From NCBI RefSeq assembly GCF_002423035.1, contig NZ_DIUM01000050.1, positions 1-5,519 on the forward strand: DNA of 5,519 nucleotides, in the 5' to 3' direction. Below the pieces are notes generated by a model that did not search any database, was not told the origin of the DNA, and saw nothing but the letters and a program-made list of their open reading frames with translations. Source of the DNA: Thiocapsa sp. UBA6158 (lineage in GTDB: Bacteria; Pseudomonadota; Gammaproteobacteria; Chromatiales; Chromatiaceae). Of this stretch, positions 1 through 5,344 are shown piece by piece. A program made the translations under genes and the position numbers. The first letter of the stretch is position 1. Each line of letters opens with the position of its first letter.

Positions 1-66
1 AGGTGATCCTGAAAAGCACTATAACGCCTTGTAAGACGCGCATTATTCTTGGTGTTCGGAGGTCAA

Positions 67-79
67 CGCCGACTCGGCG
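67..79. promoter_or_regulatory. Small dyad upstream of the cytochrome gene (possible operator)
   Basis: CGCCGA and TCGGCG form a perfect 6-bp inverted repeat around a single C, about 80 bases before the chosen start of the cytochrome gene. It could be an operator or a small RNA hairpin in the leader. I find no convincing -35/-10 pair with correct spacing in 1-157; TATAAC at 20-25 resembles a -10 box, but its -35 would lie outside the window. In GC-rich DNA a dyad of this size can occur by chance. Confidence 0.2.
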
Positions 80-145
80 CGAAGCCCCGAAACCTAGTCC
101 GTGATCAAAACGCCAGTGGCGCTCGCGGGCCGACAACAAGACAAT

Positions 146-153
146 GGGAGGAG
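146..153 (+). promoter_or_regulatory. Ribosome-binding site of the cytochrome gene
   Basis: GGGAGGAG is a strong Shine-Dalgarno match ending four bases before ATG at 158. It decides the start. The reading frame is open further upstream to a GTG at 101, but that start would put 19 polar residues before the signal peptide, whereas ATG 158 begins directly with an arginine and a hydrophobic core. Confidence 0.75.
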
Positions 154-157
154 TGCG

Positions 158-1669
158 ATGAGATGTTCCGTGCTATTACTGGCGCTGGCCCAATTGGTGG
201 GTTGGTCCGGGCTGACCCAGGCCCTGACCGGTGATGTCGAGGTCGGTGAGTCATTAGCAAACCAGTACTGCGTGGCCTGTCATGGTCCCGGCGGGGTGGG
301 GCTCGGACCGATCCCATCACTCGCCGGGATGCAGGCGGAGAGCTTCCAGGAGACCATGAAGCTGCTGCGTTCAGGCAAACGCGAGAGCACCACCATGGGT
401 CAACTGAGCGCGGAGATGACGGATCAGCAATTTGCCGATCTCGCCGCCTACTTCAGCGGACTCGAGCCGGTCACCGATCCGCTTGAGCAACAACGTCTGC
501 ATCATGTCTCTGCCGCGGCCTGTCAATGGTGTCACGAGGACATCTTTCGGCAATGGGCCGGTTCGATGCATGCGAAGAGCACTGCATTGCTCGATCCGAT
601 CCACGAGATGATGTATCGCCAGGAGGTGGGTGATCCGCGCGAGGAGGGGCAACTGCATCAGCGCTCGCAACGCTACCCGGTCTGTCTGCAATGCCATGCA
701 CCGAACGCAGCGAAGGACGGATCCACCAAGCTCGATGCCATGGCCGCCTACTCCGAAGGCGTGAACTGCGTCGCCTGTCATCAGATCTCCGGCTACAAGG
801 GGGTTCGCGGCGAGGGCGGTGCACTGCGCCTAGGGCTGCCGGCTTACGAGACATCCAGCGTCCTTCAGGGACCGACGGGGTATCCGTTCGACAAGGTCAG
901 AGCCTTCGAGGGACCGGACGACGCAGGCAACCCCCATTTCGACAAGCTCGATGCCTTCGGCCAACGCGTCTCGGCGACCCTGCCGTTGCAGGGCAACCCA
1001 CGCATGTTGCGCGGCAACGACCTCTGTCTGGGTTGCCATCACTTGCGGCCCAATCCGCAAGGCGTGCCGCTGTGCGCCACCGGCGACGAGTTCGAGGCCA
1101 GCGGCGCTCAGGTCACCTGTCAGTCTTGTCATATGCCGATCGCCGACGGGGTCGCGCACCACGGAATGGCTGGCGGCCATGATGTCGCCCAACTCGCGCG
1201 CGCGGTTCAACTCACCGTTGATCTCGAGCCGATCGACAACGGCGTGCGCGCAAACGTCGTGATGCAGAATCAACTGCCACACAAGATGCCCACCGGCGCA
1301 CCCTTCCGGAATGTCCAGGTCAAGGTGACCGCGCTCGACGAGAACGGCAAGGTCCTCTGGGAGAACTATACCGATGACCCCCAGAAGGAGGCGCCCGACG
1401 CCTATCTCTTCTATCAACTCGCCGATGACGAGGGCAAACCGGCGATGCCGCCGGTCGCAACGCAGGTTGGGGTCGATTCACGACTCGCGCCGCACGAACG
1501 ACGTATGCTGACCTATGAGATTCCGGTCACGCCCGCCGTGGTTCGCGCCGAGATGTTTTACAACCTCGTCTTCAAGGGGATGAAGCCCAACGTCATGAAA
1601 TATACCGACGACGAGACCTTGCTGGAGCCCAAGCGCATGGCCTTCTTCGAGGCACATATCACGCCTTGA
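158..1669 (+). CDS. Secreted hexaheme c-type cytochrome (monoheme class I domain fused to cytochrome c554-like pentaheme domain)
   Basis: The 503-residue protein starts with a signal peptide (about residues 1-22, core LLLALAQLVGW, likely cut after TQA), so it is periplasmic or otherwise exported. Six CxxCH heme-binding motifs are visible at residues 38-42, 122-126, 176-180, 204-208, 290-294 and 321-325. Residues 23-105 look like a c553/c4-type class I cytochrome, with Met80 as a plausible sixth ligand and a closing helix of the LAAYF type. Residues 115-345 carry the other five hemes and resemble the cytochrome c554 family (PF13435 type): FRQWAGSMHA with His138 after the second heme, CQSCHMP at the last, then a HHGMAGGHD motif. 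Residues 350-503 lack hemes, are predicted to be beta-rich, and contain the PHKMPTG motif (374-380) seen at the end of related multiheme proteins. The likely role is periplasmic electron transfer; the redox partner and any catalytic activity cannot be read from the sequence. No cytochrome maturation or sulfur-oxidation gene is next to it here. The start is set by the Shine-Dalgarno site at 146-153. Confidence 0.93.
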   Translation: MRCSVLLLALAQLVGWSGLTQALTGDVEVGESLANQYCVACHGPGGVGLGPIPSLAGMQAESFQETMKLLRSGKRESTTMGQLSAEMTDQQFADLAAYFSGLEPVTDPLEQQRLHHVSAAACQWCHEDIFRQWAGSMHAKSTALLDPIHEMMYRQEVGDPREEGQLHQRSQRYPVCLQCHAPNAAKDGSTKLDAMAAYSEGVNCVACHQISGYKGVRGEGGALRLGLPAYETSSVLQGPTGYPFDKVRAFEGPDDAGNPHFDKLDAFGQRVSATLPLQGNPRMLRGNDLCLGCHHLRPNPQGVPLCATGDEFEASGAQVTCQSCHMPIADGVAHHGMAGGHDVAQLARAVQLTVDLEPIDNGVRANVVMQNQLPHKMPTGAPFRNVQVKVTALDENGKVLWENYTDDPQKEAPDAYLFYQLADDEGKPAMPPVATQVGVDSRLAPHERRMLTYEIPVTPAVVRAEMFYNLVFKGMKPNVMKYTDDETLLEPKRMAFFEAHITP

Positions 1670-1700
1670 TCCATCGCCTGCACCCATGTGCACGGCACCA

Positions 1701-1736
1701 AGAGCGCCCGAAGAGACGGCCCGATCCGGGCGCTCT
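1701..1736 (+). terminator. Hairpin after the cytochrome gene (possible terminator)
   Basis: AGAGCGCCCG (1701-1710) and CGGGCGCTCT (1727-1736) form a perfect 10-bp GC-rich stem with a 16-base loop, 31 bases after the cytochrome stop codon. No T-run follows, so it is not a classical intrinsic terminator. It could stabilise the mRNA 3' end or work with Rho. Confidence 0.45.
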
Positions 1737-1788
1737 CGGGCGCGACCAGGAACACCGGATCTGTCGATCCATATCTGGCGCCGGCTAT

Positions 1789-1816
1789 AGCCACGGGTGA
1801 GGGCTCACCCGTGGCT
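1789..1816. terminator. Second, very strong hairpin (possible bidirectional terminator or mRNA end)
   Basis: AGCCACGGGTGA (1789-1800) pairs perfectly with TCACCCGTGGCT (1805-1816) around the tetraloop GGGC, giving a 12-bp stem. It is the most compact stable hairpin in the spacer and lies 119 bases after the cytochrome stop codon. Neither side carries a T-run. A terminator or 3'-end stabiliser is the simplest reading; the end of an old mobile element is an alternative. Confidence 0.4.
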
Positions 1817-1835
1817 CCTGCTAATCCGGACGTGC

Positions 1836-1940
1836 CTCATTCGGTCATCCGATTCAGGGGTACCCGTCTCCGTCGGACCGATCCTCGCATCTCCCCGGGA
1901 ACGGCGATCATCCCGCGGTGAATCGCAGAATCCGAATGAG
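1836..1940. repeat. Interrupted inverted repeat around a 64-base centre
   Basis: CTCATTCGG (1836-1844) is the exact reverse complement of CCGAATGAG (1932-1940). Further inside, GATTC (1851-1855) complements GAATC (1920-1924), separated from the outer arms by 6- and 7-base internal loops. The pairing would enclose 1856-1919, which contains no plausible gene. It may be a structured RNA segment, a decayed small element, or chance; no second copy exists in the window to help decide. Confidence 0.25.
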
Positions 1941-1948
1941 AGCGGCTG

Positions 1949-1956
1949 CAGGATTC
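1949..1956. repeat. Left target-site duplication of miniature element A
   Basis: CAGGATTC lies directly before the GGCC end of element A and is repeated exactly at 2089-2096, directly after its other end. An 8-bp direct repeat in this position is the expected footprint of transposition. Confidence 0.75.
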
Positions 1957-2088
1957 GGCCTTGATCATCGTTTGGTCCAACTGCTTGCGGTCCCTGCGTA
2001 GTCAGGGCTTCCAGCCCTGATTCTGTCAGGCCAGGATGGCCTGACTACGCATTTGGCGGCCGATGTGGGCGAAGGGATGATCGAGGCC
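1957..2088. mobile_element. 132-bp MITE-like element, copy A (complete)
   Basis: The element has no coding capacity. Its left end GGCCTTGATCATC and the reverse complement of its right end, GGCCTCGATCATC, match at 12 of 13 positions, and the single difference is a G-T wobble. Pairing of the arms extends over 23 positions (1957-1979 with 2066-2088) with only two true mismatches. It is flanked by a perfect 8-bp duplication, CAGGATTC. The centre holds a nested cloverleaf (1995-2051). Aligned without gaps over 133 positions, copy B (187 bp further on) has 21 differences, about 84% identity. The features fit a non-autonomous miniature inverted-repeat element moved in trans by a transposase that is not in this window. 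Eight-base duplications with GG ends occur in families such as ISL3 and IS1595, but assigning the mover is inference. The orientation is arbitrary; all three copies point the same way. Confidence 0.8.
1995..2051. repeat. Nested cloverleaf/cruciform in the centre of element A
   Basis: An outer stem pairs TGCGTAG (1995-2001) with CTACGCA (2045-2051). Inside are two perfect hairpins: TCAGGGCT/AGCCCTGA (2002-2009 with 2013-2020, loop TCC) and TCAGGCCA/TGGCCTGA (2026-2033 with 2037-2044, loop GGA). An alternative fold pairs TGCGTAGTCAGG (1995-2006) with CCTGACTACGCA (2040-2051) as one 12-bp stem, so the structure can switch. In copy B three point changes damage the outer stem and both hairpins, so A is the better preserved copy. 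Confidence 0.75.
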
Positions 2089-2096
2089 CAGGATTC
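2089..2096. repeat. Right target-site duplication of miniature element A
   Basis: CAGGATTC is identical to 1949-1956 and starts at the first base after the element's terminal GGCC. Removing the element and one copy of the repeat restores an uninterrupted spacer. Confidence 0.75.
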
Positions 2097-2135
2097 GAAC
2101 CAATCGCGTTACGACCCGCCCGCAGAATCGGTCTC

Positions 2136-2143
2136 CTCATGCG
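2136..2143. repeat. Left target-site duplication of miniature element B
   Basis: CTCATGCG precedes element B and matches CTCACGCG at 2276-2283 in 7 of 8 positions. The one difference is a transition, as expected for an older duplication. Confidence 0.65.
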
Positions 2144-2275
2144 GGCCTTGGTCATCGTTCGCTCCAGCGGCCGGCCATCCCTGCCTAGTCAGGGATTCCA
2201 GCCCTGATTCTGTCAGGCCAAGATGGCCGGACTACGCATTCGGTGACCGACTTTGGCGAAGCGATGGTCGAGGCC
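2144..2275. mobile_element. 132-bp MITE-like element, copy B (complete, somewhat decayed)
   Basis: This copy has the same length and orientation as copy A, with ends GGCC...GGCC. The core 2189-2220 differs from A at one base in 32. The terminal arms (2144-2157 with 2262-2275) still pair at all 14 positions if three G-T wobbles are allowed; the changes from A at arm positions 8 and 9 keep pairing as wobbles, and a position mismatched in A (14) is paired here. The central cloverleaf is weakened by three changes, at 2185 in the outer stem, 2195 in the first hairpin and 2229 in the second. It is flanked by its own 8-bp duplication with one transition, different from that of copy A, so it arrived by a separate insertion rather than by tandem duplication. 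Only 39 bp separate the two duplications. Confidence 0.77.
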
Positions 2276-2283
2276 CTCACGCG
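2276..2283. repeat. Right target-site duplication of miniature element B
   Basis: CTCACGCG directly follows the terminal GGCC of copy B and matches 2136-2143 except for one T-to-C transition. Confidence 0.65.
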
Positions 2284-2344
2284 AAAGCCATGCCAAAGGG
2301 AATGACAAATGGCGTGATGAATGTAAGCCTCCAGCGGAATACGG

Positions 2345-2536
2345 CTATCCCGCGTGCTGCGCGGTCTGCAAGATGCCGGCATGTTCCATGCTTGGAAGGG
2401 AAACAGCATGGCAGAGAAGCGACGCAGTCGCGAGCAGCTGCGGAGCGGTCAACAGGTCGAAGAATCCGCCGATATCGGTGTCGGCGACATGGGCAAGGAC
2501 GCGTTGCCGCTGCGCGGCGGGCTGGTGAGGATGCAT
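2345..2536 (-). pseudogene. Probable remnant: N-terminus of an IS4-type DDE transposase
   Basis: On the minus strand ATG at 2536 opens a 63-codon frame ending at TAG 2345-2347, with GGGAG five bases upstream of the ATG. The first 40 or so residues include GGFFDLLTAPQLLATA, which resembles, from memory, the beginning of IS4-like transposases (a short lead, then a pattern such as FFDLLT.P.LL..VE.LLP). These codons end mostly in G or C, as in real genes here. From about residue 42 (near 2412) the sequence no longer looks like that family and no catalytic DDE residues follow, so at most a decayed 5' fragment remains. The plus-strand frames over the same bases look like shadows. A short real gene of other function cannot be excluded. 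A transposase of this type normally makes longer target duplications than 8 bp, so it is not a good candidate for mobilising the miniature elements. Confidence 0.4.
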
Positions 2537-2783
2537 GGAGGCTCCCGTCCGAGGTGGTGAGTTGGCTGTGGCGAGTTCGGCCTATCACCTTGGCAGCCCT
2601 TCTCCTTTGTTTTTTCAAAAACCTGAGCTTGCCTCCTCGCTTGTCTTAGTGCCACTCTACACTGACAGCCGTCAGCGACATCCGGACCTGGTCCAAGCGG
2701 AGGCACCGCGAGACACCGCGACCTTGTCATCGCTTCACCATGCGCCCGTCGCTCTCTCACGCCGTATCACGGAAATGGTCGCT
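2537..2783 (+). other. Leader region of the sulfatase gene, no gene seen
   Basis: The sulfatase frame happens to stay open through this stretch, but its translation is low-quality and not signal-peptide-like, so I treat it as non-coding. It contains an AT-rich spot at 2609-2622 (a T-run followed by an A-run, weakly palindromic) that stands out from the GC-rich surroundings, and a small CTGAC/GTCAG dyad at 2662-2675. TTGGCA at 2590-2595 resembles a -35 box, but the base group at the right distance (TTTCAA, 2613-2618) is a poor -10. The sulfatase promoter probably lies here; its exact place is not clear. Confidence 0.3.
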
Positions 2784-5294
2784 ATGCTGAGCTCGACAAA
2801 GGTCGTTGGAATCGTCTCGGATCGCTGCGCCGCGATCGGCAAGACCGCGATCCTGGCCACTGGCGCGGCCGCCCTCCTCCTTGCGCAGTCGCCAGCGACC
2901 GCGCAGCGGCCAACATCAGCCGATGCCCCGCCCAACGTGCTGATGATTCTGCTCGACGACATTGGTATCGATCAGTGGCGGGCGTTCGGCTTCGGCGGCA
3001 TCAGTGCGCCGCGAACACCCAGCCTGGATGGCATCGCGCGCTCCGGTGTGCGCTTTCGCGAAACCTGGGCCATGCCGACCTGCTCCGCGAGCCGCGCGGC
3101 CATGTTCACCGGCCGCTTACCGCAGAACAACGGGGTCGTTGCAGCCATTCTGCCCGCCACCGACTTGGCTGTGTCGCAGGTCTCACCCTACGAGATGACA
3201 CTCCCCAAGGTCTTGGCCACCGCCGGCTATCGCAGCGCCATGTTCGGCAAGTATCACCTCGGCAGCGGCCCCAACAATCCGGCAGGAAACGCAGCCCCCC
3301 TCGAGTTGGGCTGGGATCGGTTTTTCGGTGTCCTGGTCGACATCGATGTCACGGACACAACCGCGGGCGGTGTCGGTGCGGGCCAAGACTATCCGTATGG
3401 GCTTGTCGACGATGCGGCCTACGGGGCCTGTTTCGATCTGGAGACCGGCAGCTGTGAAGACCTGGGCAAGCCCGATGGGCTCAAGGGCACGGCCGTTGGT
3501 CGGCTCTGCGCAACCCGCGGCGACGTTTTGGTCCCCGCGACGACTTGCAAGGACAGCCCTGTTTCGGCAGAGGATCTCGGGCGCGACGACGCTGGCAATA
3601 TCGTCAATAACGGCTACTACGTTTGGCCCTTCGCCGATCTCGACATCCGGGATTTCGAATTTACCGGTGAAGAATCGATCCCAGAGCGGGCAGCCGTCTT
3701 GCGCGCCGCGCTTCCGGTGGACTCGGCGGAGATACCACGCTTTCGCGGCTACACTGAAACAGCCTTCGTCGATGAGGCCATCGGCTGGATCAAGGAGCGC
3801 AACGCTGAAAACCAGCCGTGGTTCGCGGTCTATTCATCGACCACCGTGCACACGCCCTATCAGCCACCTCCGCCTGAGCTCGCGCCGGATTGGGACGTCA
3901 CCTGTCCGAACAACGATTGCTCGGATCCGAGCTACCTCCCCGGCAACCGAACGACCGCCAACGCGATGATCCAAGCCATGGACAAGGAGGTGGGGCGTTT
4001 ATTGACAGAGACCGGAATCGCCCGCCCCACGCGAACCGGCGAGCTGCGATTGGTTCCCGAGAACGGCAATACCCTGGTGGTGGTGATCGCCGACAACGGC
4101 ACCTACGCGAGTATCGTCAAGGCCCCATTCGATCCGACACGCGCGAAAGGGACCGTCTACCAGACCGGCGTCTGGGTCCCGCTGACCGTCGCCGGGTCCA
4201 TGGTGGCCCGGAGCAAGCGGGGATCGGTCGATCATGAGTCGCAGGTCAATGCGGTCGACGTCTACAGCCTGATCGCGCAAGCGGCCGGGGTCGATTATGC
4301 GTCGCTTCTGCCAGCGGGAGCCGATCTGGACGCCCGTCCGATCCTCGGGCTGGTCACCCAATCTCGCCGGCGACAGGCGCAGACCCTGGACGGCGCTGAG
4401 CTCGATGCGAAAGGACCCGCAGGCCGTGGCATCCTCAACGATGCGGCGATCAAGCACTGGGTCTCACCCTTCCAGCCATCCGGTCCACGGCTCAACTATG
4501 CCGAATCCGGCGTCGCCGCCAAAGACGCCGAGGCCGCCGCCGGGCTGAATGCGTGCTACGTTCAGAGCGCCAGCCTCTGCACCGATCAATTCTTCTATTT
4601 TCAAGGTCTCTGCGAGGCAAACAGCGGCATCTGGTATGGGCCGCCGGACAATCCAGACATGCCGACCGGACATCCGATCTATCCAACCTGCTGCAGTTTT
4701 CGCAATGCGGTCGCCGCGGCCGAGGCGCCGGATGGGACACCGGGCTTCGAACTCCCCGACGGGTCACTGATCGGCCCAGAGGACGTCAACATCCTAGAAG
4801 ACTACGCAAGGGCCATACGCAACCGCGACTACAAGCTGGTCGCGCTGGATAAGCCGGACTGTCGCCTCGACGATGGCAGCACCGATCGCGCCTGGGAGTT
4901 CTATGCGGTCGACAACCGTCCGGTCGCTCCGCGGCTCGATCGCAGCCGGCTCAATTTGCTCTCCACCCCCGATGGCGCCGATGGCTGCGATGACCCCGCG
5001 TTGTCCGCTGGGCAAGGAAACGCCTGCCGGGCACTTTACACATCCATGCAACGGGTGATTGCGGGAAGGGACTTCCTGCCCGGCGATGGCAACCTCGATG
5101 GGGTCGTCGATCAGCGCGACAGCGCCGAGGCGGCCGACTACATCGCGCAATTCGACACCCATCAGTCCACGGTCTTCGACTTCGTTGGCGCGCCCGACTG
5201 TGATCCGCTGACCGCGATCTGCGCCGATGGCAAAACGGATGAGGCCGATTTGGAGTTCATTCGTCAGCGTTATGGTGCAAGCCGTGCGGACTAG
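2784..5294 (+). CDS. Large secreted sulfatase (arylsulfatase/alkaline phosphatase superfamily) with dockerin-like C-terminal domain
   Basis: The product should hydrolyse an organic sulfate ester outside the cytoplasm. From ATG 2784 it has 836 residues: a signal peptide (1-40, hydrophobic TAILATGAAALLLAQ, cut after ATA), then a sulfatase domain with all key motifs. These are Asp58-Asp59 (metal), CSASRAAMFTGR at 100-111 with Cys100 as the residue converted to formylglycine, GKYHLG with Lys156 and His158, His356 in HTPY, Asp437-Asn438 (metal), and Lys455 in AKGT. The third active-site residue is Ala, not the Pro preferred by the aerobic formylglycine enzyme; CxAxR is known to be accepted by the radical-SAM anaerobic maturase. 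It is longer than most sulfatases because of cysteine-containing insertions (Cys216, 224, 242, 255; Cys374, 379; Cys591, 599, 610, 636, 637), which suggests disulfides. Residues 766-836 resemble a dockerin/EF-hand pair. The start is chosen between ATG 2775 and 2784; 2784 has GGAA nine bases upstream and leads into the signal peptide. Substrate unknown. No maturase is in the window. Confidence 0.9.
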   Translation: MLSSTKVVGIVSDRCAAIGKTAILATGAAALLLAQSPATAQRPTSADAPPNVLMILLDDIGIDQWRAFGFGGISAPRTPSLDGIARSGVRFRETWAMPTCSASRAAMFTGRLPQNNGVVAAILPATDLAVSQVSPYEMTLPKVLATAGYRSAMFGKYHLGSGPNNPAGNAAPLELGWDRFFGVLVDIDVTDTTAGGVGAGQDYPYGLVDDAAYGACFDLETGSCEDLGKPDGLKGTAVGRLCATRGDVLVPATTCKDSPVSAEDLGRDDAGNIVNNGYYVWPFADLDIRDFEFTGEESIPERAAVLRAALPVDSAEIPRFRGYTETAFVDEAIGWIKERNAENQPWFAVYSSTTVHTPYQPPPPELAPDWDVTCPNNDCSDPSYLPGNRTTANAMIQAMDKEVGRLLTETGIARPTRTGELRLVPENGNTLVVVIADNGTYASIVKAPFDPTRAKGTVYQTGVWVPLTVAGSMVARSKRGSVDHESQVNAVDVYSLIAQAAGVDYASLLPAGADLDARPILGLVTQSRRRQAQTLDGAELDAKGPAGRGILNDAAIKHWVSPFQPSGPRLNYAESGVAAKDAEAAAGLNACYVQSASLCTDQFFYFQGLCEANSGIWYGPPDNPDMPTGHPIYPTCCSFRNAVAAAEAPDGTPGFELPDGSLIGPEDVNILEDYARAIRNRDYKLVALDKPDCRLDDGSTDRAWEFYAVDNRPVAPRLDRSRLNLLSTPDGADGCDDPALSAGQGNACRALYTSMQRVIAGRDFLPGDGNLDGVVDQRDSAEAADYIAQFDTHQSTVFDFVGAPDCDPLTAICADGKTDEADLEFIRQRYGASRAD

Positions 5295-5328
5295 ACTCTC
5301 CGAGACCAGGCGACAAGACCAGGGCATC

Positions 5329-5335
5329 AGGAGGA
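5329..5335 (+). promoter_or_regulatory. Shine-Dalgarno-like site after the sulfatase
   Basis: AGGAGGA is a near-perfect ribosome-binding sequence 34 bases after the sulfatase stop. The only usable start at a sensible distance is TTG 5345 (ten bases after AGGAGG), whose frame stops after 26 codons. It therefore either serves a gene broken by frameshift or is fortuitous. Confidence 0.35.
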
Positions 5336-5344
5336 CCTTCACTG

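Noticed and set aside
101..157. Upstream GTG start for the cytochrome gene
   Set aside because: It lacks a Shine-Dalgarno site and would put a polar 19-residue stretch before the signal peptide; ATG 158 has GGGAGGAG just upstream.
830..1417. 195-codon open frame on the minus strand inside the cytochrome gene
   Set aside because: It lies opposite a gene with six heme motifs and strong codon bias; it is a shadow frame.
2087..2104. GGATTCGAACC, which looks like the complement of a tRNA T-loop
   Set aside because: The flanking bases do not form the T-arm stem fully, and no acceptor, D-arm or anticodon arm is found, either in the present sequence or after removing element A.
1957..2275. CRISPR array or simple tandem duplication
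   Set aside because: There are only two 132-bp units with inverted ends, and each has its own matched 8-bp flanks. This fits transposition, not a CRISPR array or tandem copying.
2053..2649. Long plus-strand open frame across element B and the spacer
   Set aside because: Its translation is rich in Arg and Pro with no domain-like pattern, it crosses a mobile element, and it overlaps the likely sulfatase leader; it looks like a chance open frame in GC-rich DNA.
2629..2663. TTGCCT...TACACT as a sulfatase promoter
   Set aside because: The spacing is 23 bases, too long for a sigma-70 promoter, and the -35 match is weak.
2535..2783. N-terminal extension of the sulfatase to ATG 2535 (83 more residues)
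   Set aside because: The extension touches the transposase remnant, has no family resemblance, and would bury the signal peptide in the protein interior.
4794..5342. 182-codon open frame on the minus strand over the sulfatase C-terminus
   Set aside because: The plus strand there encodes the recognisable sulfatase end and dockerin-like loops; the minus-strand product shows no family pattern.
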